From assembly GCA_035541775.1 (NCBI GenBank), contig DATKMP010000304.1, forward strand, positions 1 to 11,908: DNA of 11,908 nucleotides. Direction: 5' to 3'. Position 1 is the stretch's first letter. Every line of letters starts with the position of its first letter. The notes under the pieces are model-generated. The model was not told the DNA's origin and made no database searches. It saw only the letters and a list, made by a program, of their open reading frames with translations. The position numbers were made by a program, and so were the translations under genes. Shown piece after piece: positions 4,988 through 11,810 of this stretch. This DNA comes from DATKMP01 sp035541775. GTDB lineage: Bacteria > Bacteroidota > Ignavibacteria > UBA10030.

Positions 4988-6163
4988 TCACTTTCCAGAC
5001 TTCTCTACCGGCACTAATTCTTGTTCGCCGTCGGAGGATTCCGGAGTGGCAATCGGTTTGCGCCGGCCATTCTGCCGTTTGCGCATATATTTATTTTCCA
5101 CCGGCAATTGTTCAACCGGCGCTTCTTCCACATCCGGATACGTATAGATTTCGTATTTGAAGTTGCGAAGAATAATGTCGTTGCCGTTTCTGCCGAGCAC
5201 ATATTGAGGCAGCAAAGGAATCTTTCCGCCGCCGCCCGGCGCATCAATGACATAATACGGAACCGCAAGACCGGAAGTATGCCCGCGCAGTTTGTCCATA
5301 ATTTCCAGACCGACACGAACAGGCGTACGGAAATGATTCGTTCCTTTTGTCAGGTCCGCTTGATAAATATAATACGGGCGCACGCGCATCTTCAATAACT
5401 TGCGATGCAGTTCTAACATCACATCGGGATCATCGTTCACGCCTTTCATCAACACCGCTTGATTGCCGAGCGGAATCCCGGCATCGGCGAGCATACCGCA
5501 AGCGCGTTCTGCTTCCGGCGTACATTCCCACGGATGATTGAAATGCGTGTTGATGAAAATCGGATGATATTTTTTCAGCATCCGGCAGAGTTTGGTGGTA
5601 ATGCGCTGCGGAAGAACGCACGGCATTTTTGTACCGAGACGAATAATTTCGACGTGCGGAATTTCCCGCAGTTCGGCAAGCACGCGCTCTAATGCATAAT
5701 CTGTCACCATTAACGGATCGCCGCCGGAAATAATCACGTCGCGGATTTCCGGATGCTCGCTAATGTACTTAATGCCCTGCTGAATGTAGCGAGCATTAAT
5801 TTTTGTCGAATCGCTCACCTTACGCTTCCGCGTGCAGAAGCGGCAATACATCGAGCACTGACTCGTGATGAGAAACAGCGCCCGGTCGGGATAGCGATGC
5901 GTAACACTCGGCACCGGACTATCGCCTTCTTCATTCAACGGATCCTCCGGAGCTTTTTCATCTTGAAGTTCAATGGCGTCGGGAATGCATTGCCGCCAGA
6001 TCGGATCGCCCGGGTACCGGATTAAACTCATGTAATAGGGATTGATTCTGATATGGAAAAATTTATTGAGTTTGTCCGCAATGTCTTTCTCGAATCCGAA
6101 TCGTTCAACAAGGTCTTTACCGCTGTCAACGCTTTGCCTGAGCATTTCTTGCCAGAGTTCCAT
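4988..6163 (-). CDS. kamA: KamA-family radical SAM lysine 2,3-aminomutase
   Basis: The enzyme is predicted to move the alpha-amino group of L-lysine to carbon 3, giving L-beta-lysine, with a [4Fe-4S] cluster, S-adenosylmethionine and pyridoxal phosphate. The CxxxCxxC cluster motif is C103, C107, C110 (CSMYCRFC). The PLP lysine is K314 in GGGGKIPLLP. D270 (QADLTKG) and D307 (IDAPGG) match in identity and spacing the two aspartates that hold the lysine side chain in the clostridial enzyme (D293 and D330, 37 apart). That argues for lysine over the glutamate enzyme. The 391 residues are slightly shorter than the clostridial protein and carry a charged, poorly structured tail after about residue 345. 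It is the last gene of a four-gene operon, 19 nt after the acetyltransferase gene and followed by a terminator. An EpmB-type role (modifying EF-P) is less likely given the neighbours. Confidence 0.92.
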   Translation of the reverse strand: MELWQEMLRQSVDSGKDLVERFGFEKDIADKLNKFFHIRINPYYMSLIRYPGDPIWRQCIPDAIELQDEKAPEDPLNEEGDSPVPSVTHRYPDRALFLITSQCSMYCRFCTRKRKVSDSTKINARYIQQGIKYISEHPEIRDVIISGGDPLMVTDYALERVLAELREIPHVEIIRLGTKMPCVLPQRITTKLCRMLKKYHPIFINTHFNHPWECTPEAERACGMLADAGIPLGNQAVLMKGVNDDPDVMLELHRKLLKMRVRPYYIYQADLTKGTNHFRTPVRVGLEIMDKLRGHTSGLAVPYYVIDAPGGGGKIPLLPQYVLGRNGNDIILRNFKYEIYTYPDVEEAPVEQLPVENKYMRKRQNGRRKPIATPESSDGEQELVPVEKSGK

Positions 6164-6182
6164 AACGTGCTCTCTTTTCTCC

Positions 6183-6659
6183 TTAGAGATATTTAGTATA
6201 GATCATCAGATCGTCGCCCGGCATATAATAATTTTTAATGCGTGCGGATTCTGTGTACTGATTTTTTAGATAAAAATTTCGTGTCGGCTGGTACTTCGGC
6301 TGCGATGATGTTTCTGCAACAATCAGCGTGCCGTTCATCGACTTCACCAGAACTTCACAATGCTGCAACAATGTTGTGCCGAATTGTTTTCCATGATATT
6401 GCGGATGAACGGCGATCCAATATAAATCAAATGTGGATTGTGTCATCGGCGTCGGCCCGACACAATAATATCCGACCACATGTTCATCTTCATCAATTCC
6501 GGAATATAAAATATAATCTTTTTGATTGGGTTCGGCAGCAGCGACATCCATCAACTCCACCGCAACATCCACTTCATCGTTTCGAAATACTCCGGTGGCT
6601 TCCACCAATTCTGTAATGGCATCAATATCACGAGGGTCAAATTTTCGGATCGTCAGCAT
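6183..6659 (-). CDS. small GNAT-family N-acetyltransferase
   Basis: The product is predicted to transfer an acetyl group from acetyl-CoA to an amino group. I take ATG 6659, one base after the stop of the preceding ATP-grasp gene (TAA c ATG), giving 158 residues that begin MLTIRKFDPRDIDAI, the usual first GNAT strand and helix. A start at 6692 would overlap the upstream gene by 32 bases. The core strand FDLYWIAVHPQYHGKQFGTTLL (78-98) is the acetyl-CoA region. At its fourth conserved place the usual G/A of Q-x-x-G-x-G/A is Q92, which is unusual. Late motifs YQPTRNFY and MPGDD (123-150) match, from memory, a subfamily found beside D-Ala-D-Ala-ligase-like genes. It is shorter than AblB, the known beta-lysine acetyltransferase, but could do an equivalent job next to kamA. 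The substrate is inferred. Confidence 0.82.
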   Translation of the reverse strand: MLTIRKFDPRDIDAITELVEATGVFRNDEVDVAVELMDVAAAEPNQKDYILYSGIDEDEHVVGYYCVGPTPMTQSTFDLYWIAVHPQYHGKQFGTTLLQHCEVLVKSMNGTLIVAETSSQPKYQPTRNFYLKNQYTESARIKNYYMPGDDLMIYTKYL

Positions 6660-6660
6660 G

Positions 6661-7755
6661 TTACTTTGCACGCGCCAACGCGTGTTCAACAATTTTCGCG
6701 ATCATCTCTTCAAACGTCATACCGGCGGTCCGGGCAGAACGCGCGAATCCTGCATCGCGTGAAATATCCGGATTCGGATTGACTTCCAGCACATACGGAA
6801 CGCCATCTGCACTCAACCGCATATCGACGCGCGCATAATCTCGAATTTCCATCAAGCAGTACGCTTTCACGGCAATTTCACGTACGCGTTGTTCGATGAT
6901 GGAATCTAATTGAGCCGGACATGTTCCCACCGTTCCGACATACTCCGGCGTTCCTTCCATCCATTTTGCATTGTACGTAACAATTTTGGGATAGTCGGCA
7001 GGAAGTTTAGAAAAATCGATTTCGGATATCGGCAGCGGCTCGGGCGGATTATTTCCCATGATCGCGACATTCAATTCGCGTCCTTCAATATATTCTTCGA
7101 CTAAGGCAGGTTGAGAATACGTGTTAATGACGTACGCTGCACGTTCTTTCAACGAAGAAAAATCTTTTACCACCGACGAGTTTTCAATTCCGAGACTCGC
7201 ATCTTCTCGTGACGGTTTCACAAACAACGGAAATCGCAATCGAAGATCATCTAAATTCAACTCGTCGGCATTCCGCACCAACAAATGTTTCGCCGTAGGA
7301 ATTCCATGATAGCCCAGCAATTCTTTCGTGCGCACTTTATTCAAACATGTTCCCAGCGCAAGCGTTGCCGCGCCTGTGTAGTTGACGCCTATCAACTCAT
7401 ACACGCCTGCAACATGCATTTCATGAATTGCCTGCCCTTTGAGCGATTCGCAAAGATTGAAGACCACATCCGGCTTCTCATCTTCTAAAAATTTTACCAA
7501 TCGTTTAATATCGCCATCAATATTAAAGAGCGACGTGCAAAATCCCTGGTGCTGCAATGCTTTTTCGACATGTTCGCGTTCTTCCATCACGCCGACTTCC
7601 GAAAGATCGACTGCTGCGGATTGCAATGTGGCTACCACTTCCGAATGAGAAGACATCGCGCCCAAATTGCTTCCTTGCGAAATAAACTGCCGCCCGCTCT
7701 TCGTTGCGACGACGGGTTCATTAAAAATAACGGCGACGTGAGCTCTGGGTGCCAT
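6661..7755 (-). CDS. ATP-grasp ligase, D-Ala-D-Ala-ligase-like (second of a tandem pair)
   Basis: ATP-grasp enzymes of this type activate a carboxylate as acyl-phosphate and join it to an amine. The 364-residue protein has the N-terminal Rossmann-like region (HVAVIFNEP at 6-14; FNLCESLKG at 99-107), the ATP lysine region (LFVKPSREDASLGIE, K180), the VEEYIEGREL clamp (219-228), and the metal-binding end DYARVDMRL (306-314) and LEVNPNPDIS (323-332; E324, N326). The usual ligase sequence 'NPLPG' is NPNPD here, so its substrate pocket differs from Ddl and from its neighbour. It starts 3 nt after the upstream ATP-grasp gene and ends 1 nt before the GNAT gene, so it is surely co-transcribed. A housekeeping Ddl role is unlikely, because it is a paired copy inside a lysine-modifying operon. 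The substrate is unknown. Confidence 0.85.
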   Translation of the reverse strand: MAPRAHVAVIFNEPVVATKSGRQFISQGSNLGAMSSHSEVVATLQSAAVDLSEVGVMEEREHVEKALQHQGFCTSLFNIDGDIKRLVKFLEDEKPDVVFNLCESLKGQAIHEMHVAGVYELIGVNYTGAATLALGTCLNKVRTKELLGYHGIPTAKHLLVRNADELNLDDLRLRFPLFVKPSREDASLGIENSSVVKDFSSLKERAAYVINTYSQPALVEEYIEGRELNVAIMGNNPPEPLPISEIDFSKLPADYPKIVTYNAKWMEGTPEYVGTVGTCPAQLDSIIEQRVREIAVKAYCLMEIRDYARVDMRLSADGVPYVLEVNPNPDISRDAGFARSARTAGMTFEEMIAKIVEHALARAK

Positions 7756-7758
7756 AAA

Positions 7759-8856
7759 TCAGTTTGATAAATTGTGCCGCTCGATTGCGGCGTTAAGAAC
7801 TTCGTTCAACATTGAATCATAATCTAATCCTGCCGCTCTGGCAGCTTGTGGAAAACACGAATGCTCCTCCGGATTCGGCAGTATTCCCGGCAATGGGTTC
7901 AATTCCAGGACATTGGGATTTCCCTCTCGATCCAACCGTATGTCAATTCGGCACCAGTCACGACAGTGCAAAACTCGGAAAGTATCTAAACAGATTTTTT
8001 CGATCTTTTTTTGCAATTCCAGATTAATTTTTGCCGGACATTCATGCACATCGATGGGATTTTCCGTCGTGTCCCAAATCCATTTTGCTTCGTATGAATA
8101 AATAGGATTGACGCCTTGGGGCAGCGAGTCAAAACAAATTTCGACGATCGGCAGCACGCGCACATTCTGTCCATTGCCGATTAGTGCCACGGTAAATTCT
8201 CGTCCTTCTAAAAATTGTTCTACTAACGCCGGCTGTTTGTACTCTTCTAAAACTTTTTTTATTTGTGTTTCTAATGCTGCCGATGTCCGCACCACCGAGG
8301 CATCGAAAATTCCCTTGCTCGATCCTTCATACAACGGTTTCACAATGCATGGAAGTGAAAACGAAAGATGATCGAGTTGCAATAACGAATCGACGACATG
8401 AAAGGCGGGAGTAGGAATGTGATAGTAGGATAAAATTTCCTTGGCGCGAGATTTATCGAGGCAAATTCCCAGCGTGAGCGGATCAGAACCGGAGTACGGA
8501 ATCCCGAGCATCTCGAGCATCGCGGGAATTTGCGCTTCACGCGATGGTCCGCGGAACCCTTCGGCAATATTGAAGACAATATCTGGCTGAAGCGCGAGAA
8601 GTTTTCCGTATGCTTCTTCGTCGGCTTCGATAAGAGAAACGCTGTGATGTTTTTCAAGCGCCGTCTTCACGGCAAGAATGGTTTCTTCCGTATCCCATTC
8701 TGCGTATGTGTCTGCTGTTGTCTTCTGAAGTTCCGCTGTTGCGATCGTATGATCATTCCCGTTTCGTTTATCGGGATCGCTTTCACGTGCAGAACGTTCT
8801 TCACTGTTTTCTTTTTTCATGTTGAAGACAAGAGCAACATTCAATCGCTGTCTCAA
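7759..8856 (-). CDS. ATP-grasp ligase, D-Ala-D-Ala-ligase-like (first gene of the operon)
   Basis: The 365-residue paralogue of the next gene has the same fold order: RLNVALVFN (4-12), FNIAEGFRG (95-103), ATP lysine region CIVKPLYEGSSKGI (K173), VEQFLEGREF (212-221), CRIDIRLD (302-309; D305) and LELNPLPGILP (317-327; E318, N320). The last motif is close to classical D-Ala-D-Ala ligase. After the first strand it carries a hydrophilic insert of about 40 residues (14-55). The start must be TTG 8856 (or TTG 8844): an in-frame stop lies just upstream, and the first ATG (codon 13) would delete the first strand. There is no good ribosome site. It is the promoter-proximal gene. It probably forms one amide bond of a small peptide, with the second ligase making another, but acceptor and donor are not visible. 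Confidence 0.85.
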   Translation of the reverse strand: MRQRLNVALVFNMKKENSEERSARESDPDKRNGNDHTIATAELQKTTADTYAEWDTEETILAVKTALEKHHSVSLIEADEEAYGKLLALQPDIVFNIAEGFRGPSREAQIPAMLEMLGIPYSGSDPLTLGICLDKSRAKEILSYYHIPTPAFHVVDSLLQLDHLSFSLPCIVKPLYEGSSKGIFDASVVRTSAALETQIKKVLEEYKQPALVEQFLEGREFTVALIGNGQNVRVLPIVEICFDSLPQGVNPIYSYEAKWIWDTTENPIDVHECPAKINLELQKKIEKICLDTFRVLHCRDWCRIDIRLDREGNPNVLELNPLPGILPNPEEHSCFPQAARAAGLDYDSMLNEVLNAAIERHNLSN

Positions 8857-8916
8857 GCGAGAATTTTACCTTTCCACTGTTCAACAGATTTGCTGCATGC
8901 TTTCAATGAACTTATG

Positions 8917-8953
8917 CGCTATACAAATATAACGCTTTATACTTCGTTGTCAA
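8917..8953 (-). promoter_or_regulatory. promoter of the ATP-grasp/GNAT/kamA operon
   Basis: On the minus strand TTGACA (8953-8948) is followed after 16 nt by TATATTTG (8931-8924). Counted the Bacteroidota way this is TTG-N19-TAnnTTTG, a full match to the sigma-ABfr-type promoter. Transcription would start near 8917, leaving a leader of about 60 nt before the TTG start at 8856. I saw no operator or riboswitch in the leader. Confidence 0.7.
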
Positions 8954-9038
8954 GTTTTTCGCGCGCGTTTTGAAATATTTTTGCAGAGGATGAAAAATAT
9001 TTTTTCTCGCCATGCAGAGAAGAAAATTATTTTTTTCT

Positions 9039-11219
9039 TCAGCTGATCGCTCCGAGTTCAATCATCGAACGAAATTGTTTTTCGAAATGCTCGCGAATAT
9101 TTTTGTTGGAGGGCAAACGAAGATGCGGGTCATGCTCGATCAACGTAAATGCTTCACGCCGCGCAAGCGCAACGAGTTCTGCATCATCGACAAGATGGGC
9201 AATACGCAGTTCGGGAAGTCCGCTTTGCTTCGTGCCGAAAAATTCTCCGGGCCCGCGCAGCTTCAAATCGATTTCGGCAATTTGAAATCCATCCGTCGTT
9301 GCAGTCATCGCTTCCAATCGTTTTCGTGATATTTCTTTTTCATCTTGCATATCGAGTTCGTCATTTTTTTTATGATGTTTTTCAAACCATCCCACATTCG
9401 AAATCAGAATGCAATACGATTGTTCTGCACCGCGCCCGACACGCCCGCGCAATTGATGCAGTTGTGCAAGCCCGAATCGCCCTGCATTTTCGATCATCAT
9501 GATCGTTGCATTCGGTACATCGATGCCGACTTCGATCACCGTCGTTGAAACAAGAATTTGAATTTCGTTCGATTTAAATTGACGCATGACGGCATCTTTT
9601 TCTTCAGGTTTCATTCTGCCATGCAGCAAACCGAGTTTGCAATCCGGAAAGATTTCTTTTTGCAATCGTTCGTATTCTATCGTCGCCGCTTTCAAATCCA
9701 TTTTTTCAGATTCTTCAATCAACGGAAACACAATGTATGCCTGCCTTCCGTGCGCAATTTCTTCTTTTACGAATTCAAAGACGCGAAGTTTTTGCTGCTC
9801 GGTCCGGATCGCCGTGCGAATCGGTTTTCTGTTGGCCGGCATTTCGTTGATAACAGAAACTTCCAGATCGCCGTACACCGTCATTGCCAGCGTACGCGGA
9901 ATGGGCGTCGCCGTCATCACCAACACATCGGGATTGATGCCTTTTTGCCGCAGCACAGCACGCTGCATCACGCCGAAGCGGTGTTGTTCATCGATAATGA
10001 TAAAGCCGAGCTTGGCAAACTCCACCTGCCCTTCCACTAAGGCGTGCGTGCCCACGACAATATTTGCCGAGCCGCTTCTGATATCTTCCAGAATATCTTC
10101 GCGCAATTTTTTCTTTTGCCCGCCGATAAGCAAGCGAATAGTCACCGGCATATCGCGGAGTAACGTCGTCAATGTTTGATAATGCTGCTCCGCTAAAATC
10201 TCTGTCGGCGCCATAAACGCCACCTGCAATCCGTTATCCACCGCAACTAAAGCTGAAAGCAATGCAACAATGGTTTTACCGCTACCGACATCGCCCTGCA
10301 GCAATCGATTCATCGGGCACGCTGATTTTAAATCATTCGTAATTTCATTCACAACACGTTTTTGCGCAGATGTGAGTTCGAATGGTAACGATTTCACAAG
10401 CGCTGTTATAAAACTGCTTTTTACGTTATAACTAAATCCGCGCACCTGTTGCTGACGATGATATTTGCGAAGGACAATCATCAGTTCAAGAAAAAATAAT
10501 TCATCAAATTTCAATCGGTGGCGCGCCTGCTCAAGATCTTGCAGGTGCTGCGGAAAATGAATGGATCGAATTGCAAACGGCAGATCGCAGAATTTGTTGC
10601 GCTGAAGAATTTCTAACGAAAGTATTTCCGTGATGGTCGATAAATGTTTGTCCACCGCATTGCGAATAATGCGCCGGAATCCGCGGCTATCCAATCCGAC
10701 GCGCTCCAATGCCTCGCCGGAAGAATATTTCGGAATAATGCCGCCCGTGTTGAACAGCTTGCTCCAGTCCGGCTCATCTGCTTCGACACTTTTCAAACGG
10801 TCGAATTGCGGATGAATAAATTGCGGACGATCTAAATTATCGAACGAGGGCACTGCAGAAAGCGCAAGCAGCTCTCCGACTTCAAACGCATCCTTCAGCC
10901 ATTGAAACCCTTCAAACCAAATGCACGAAAGAAATCCGCTTGCATCTTTTACAGTGAGAAGAAACAGCAATCGCTTCGTTCGCCTCGAACGCCTTGCTTC
11001 CACGCGAAACACTTCCGCAACGATGGTCACCAGTTCGCTGCGCTCCGCATACTGGCGGAGATTGGCGATGGGGACAATTTGACTTCGGTCTAAATACCCG
11101 CGTGGAAAATAATACAGCAAATCATGAATGGAATGAATATCCATCTGCGCCAGCGCTTCCGACCGCTTGGGCCCGACGCCTTTGACATATTGAAGCTCCG
11201 TGTGTGCAGATGATGGCAC
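9039..11219 (-). CDS. recG: ATP-dependent DNA helicase RecG
   Basis: RecG rewinds and regresses stalled replication forks and branch-migrates Holliday junctions in the cytoplasm. The protein has the N-terminal helix-hairpin-helix-like start (LQYVKGVGPKRSEAL, then DLLYYFPRGYLDRS), the OB-fold wedge domain (about residues 60-140), Walker A GDVGSGKT (309-316), the DEQH box (410-413), TATPIPRTLAMT (436-447), and the helicase C-half with QLRGRVGRG. I prefer GTG 11219 (726 residues). It opens just before the conserved 'LQYVKGVGPKR' start, and a TTG-N20-TAnnTT promoter sits right before it. The longer frame from ATG 11333 (764 residues) would add a Cys/Ser-rich head untypical of the family and would run through that promoter into the tRNA promoter. 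All key motifs are intact. Confidence 0.93.
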   Translation of the reverse strand: MPSSAHTELQYVKGVGPKRSEALAQMDIHSIHDLLYYFPRGYLDRSQIVPIANLRQYAERSELVTIVAEVFRVEARRSRRTKRLLFLLTVKDASGFLSCIWFEGFQWLKDAFEVGELLALSAVPSFDNLDRPQFIHPQFDRLKSVEADEPDWSKLFNTGGIIPKYSSGEALERVGLDSRGFRRIIRNAVDKHLSTITEILSLEILQRNKFCDLPFAIRSIHFPQHLQDLEQARHRLKFDELFFLELMIVLRKYHRQQQVRGFSYNVKSSFITALVKSLPFELTSAQKRVVNEITNDLKSACPMNRLLQGDVGSGKTIVALLSALVAVDNGLQVAFMAPTEILAEQHYQTLTTLLRDMPVTIRLLIGGQKKKLREDILEDIRSGSANIVVGTHALVEGQVEFAKLGFIIIDEQHRFGVMQRAVLRQKGINPDVLVMTATPIPRTLAMTVYGDLEVSVINEMPANRKPIRTAIRTEQQKLRVFEFVKEEIAHGRQAYIVFPLIEESEKMDLKAATIEYERLQKEIFPDCKLGLLHGRMKPEEKDAVMRQFKSNEIQILVSTTVIEVGIDVPNATIMMIENAGRFGLAQLHQLRGRVGRGAEQSYCILISNVGWFEKHHKKNDELDMQDEKEISRKRLEAMTATTDGFQIAEIDLKLRGPGEFFGTKQSGLPELRIAHLVDDAELVALARREAFTLIEHDPHLRLPSNKNIREHFEKQFRSMIELGAIS

Positions 11220-11256
11220 GATTGTTTTTGTTCTTCCGTTTATACGTATGTGTGAT

Positions 11257-11287
11257 AGAAAATAGAGAATGGATTGCCGAAATTCAA
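11257..11287 (-). promoter_or_regulatory. probable recG promoter
   Basis: On the minus strand TTG (11287-11285) stands 20 nt before TATTTTCT (11264-11257), near the Bacteroidota TTG-N19/20-TAnnTTTG form. The leader to GTG 11219 would be about 30 nt. The match is partial, so this is moderate support for both the promoter and the short recG start. Confidence 0.4.
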
Positions 11288-11332
11288 TGCCGGCGCAAGA
11301 ACAAATGAAGGATACTTTCTCAACTCTCCTCA

Positions 11333-11363
11333 TTGCACTTCGACGAAAAAATTTTTATCTTAT
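11333..11363 (+). promoter_or_regulatory. tRNA-Arg promoter
   Basis: TTG (11333-11335), 20 nt of spacing, then TATCTTAT (11356-11363) fits TTG-N20-TAnnTT. The tRNA begins 10 bases later, the expected distance for a short tRNA leader. It is divergent from, and does not overlap, the recG promoter if recG starts at 11219. Confidence 0.55.
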
Positions 11364-11372
11364 AGAAGCAAT

Positions 11373-11446
11373 GCACCCATAGCTCAATTGGATAGAGCGG
11401 CAGCCTACGGAGCTGTAGGTTGGGGGTTCGACTCCCTCTGGGTGCA
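11373..11446 (+). tRNA. tRNA-Arg (anticodon ACG)
   Basis: A full 74-nt cloverleaf can be drawn. The acceptor is GCACCCA/TGGGTGC. The D-stem GCTC/GAGC encloses loop AATTGGATA. The anticodon stem GCAGC/GCTGT (one G-U) has the loop CTACGGA with anticodon ACG (11407-11409). The T-stem GGGGG/CCCTC (one G-U) has the loop TTCGACT, and the discriminator is A. ACG reads arginine CGU/CGC/CGA when A34 is edited to inosine. CCA is not encoded (CAA follows). Its last 20-odd bases recur at 11788-11807, beyond a GIY-YIG gene. Confidence 0.95.
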
Positions 11447-11449
11447 CAA
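11422..11449 (+). repeat. tRNA 3'-end direct repeat, copy 1 (within tRNA-Arg)
   Basis: The T-arm GGGGGTTC (11422-11429) and GACTCCCTCTGGGTGCACAA (11430-11449) form the 28-base unit that recurs downstream. This copy is the functional one, belonging to the complete tRNA. Confidence 0.85.
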
Positions 11450-11462
11450 CGTGAGAATACCG

Positions 11463-11744
11463 ATGCAGGAATATTCTGTATATGTTCTCCAAAGTTTAAA
11501 AGACCATCGACACTACGTTGATCTTTCTCAAAATCCTCCAAAACGTTTGCAGCAACATAACGCCGGTAAAGTATTTTCAACAAAGTCACGCCGTCCACTC
11601 ATTCTCATCTATTCTGAAAAAATTGGTTCGCTGCAAAATGCGCGTAAGAGAGAATTGTATTTAAAATCTGGAGCGGGTCGGAGATTCCTTAATTCAATCT
11701 TGCAGAAAAATAAAGATGGTGGGGGTTCCCTGCCCGACTGCTGA
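11463..11744 (+). CDS. GIY-YIG nuclease superfamily protein (UPF0213-like), next to a tRNA
   Basis: The single-domain 93-residue protein fits the small GIY-YIG family: VYV (6-8) at the GIY place, HYVD (17-20) at the YIG place, catalytic-type Arg R28 in PPKRLQQHNAGK, and Glu E64 in ARKRELYLKSG. Related proteins read YIG or YVG; here the glycine is Asp (D20), which may weaken the active site. The start ATG 11463 lies 16 nt after the tRNA. The longer open frame upstream runs through the tRNA and is not real. The last 8 residues (GGGSLPDC) are encoded by a copied piece of the tRNA T-arm and a palindromic insert. The gene is enclosed by two copies of the tRNA 3' end, as if it were a small mobile element of its own, and it probably rides on the tRNA transcript. 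The DNA target is unknown. Confidence 0.85.
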   Translation: MQEYSVYVLQSLKDHRHYVDLSQNPPKRLQQHNAGKVFSTKSRRPLILIYSEKIGSLQNARKRELYLKSGAGRRFLNSILQKNKDGGGSLPDC

Positions 11745-11807
11745 CGCCCGCCAGAATGCGAAGCGGGCTGGTAGTCATGCAGGCGGGGACTCCCTCTGGG
11801 TGCACAA
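11721..11807 (+). repeat. tRNA 3'-end direct repeat, copy 2, interrupted
   Basis: GGGGGTTC (11721-11728) and GACTCCCTCTGGGTGCACAA (11788-11807) repeat the tRNA-Arg 3' part exactly but are separated by 59 bases. The offset is 299 bases for the left piece and 358 for the right. GGT before the left piece also matches the tRNA variable loop, with one T missing. No D-arm or anticodon arm precedes it, so it is a fragment and not a second tRNA. Confidence 0.85.
11729..11787. repeat. 59-nt palindromic insert within the copied tRNA T-arm
   Basis: The insert lies exactly in the T-loop of the second tRNA-end copy (between TTC and GAC). It contains a perfect GCCCGC/GCGGGC stem (6 bp) around CAGAATGCGAA, and flanking partial pairings (GACT...AGTC; CTGC...GCAG). 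It has the GC-rich palindromic look of the elements at 1031-1183. It supplies the stop codon of the GIY-YIG gene (TGA 11742-11744). Confidence 0.6.
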
Positions 11808-11810
11808 ACC

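Noticed and set aside
4988..6163. EpmB (EF-P lysine aminomutase) or glutamate 2,3-aminomutase
   Set aside because: Both aspartates that recognise free lysine are kept, and no efp or epmA gene is nearby.
6661..8856. Housekeeping D-Ala-D-Ala ligase or glycopeptide-resistance ligases
   Set aside because: Two divergent tandem copies lie in one operon with kamA and a GNAT; no mur, ftsZ, vanH- or vanX-like gene is present.
8979..9035. recG terminator
   Set aside because: Only an AT-rich GAAGAAAA/TTTTCTTC pairing is visible, with no GC stem, so I do not call it.
9558..10179. Long plus-strand frames (up to 197 codons) inside recG
   Set aside because: They are antisense shadows of the conserved helicase core, with no start signal or recognisable domain.
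11721..11807. A second tRNA gene
   Set aside because: Only the T-arm and acceptor 3' strand are present and the T-loop is interrupted; there is no D-arm or anticodon arm.
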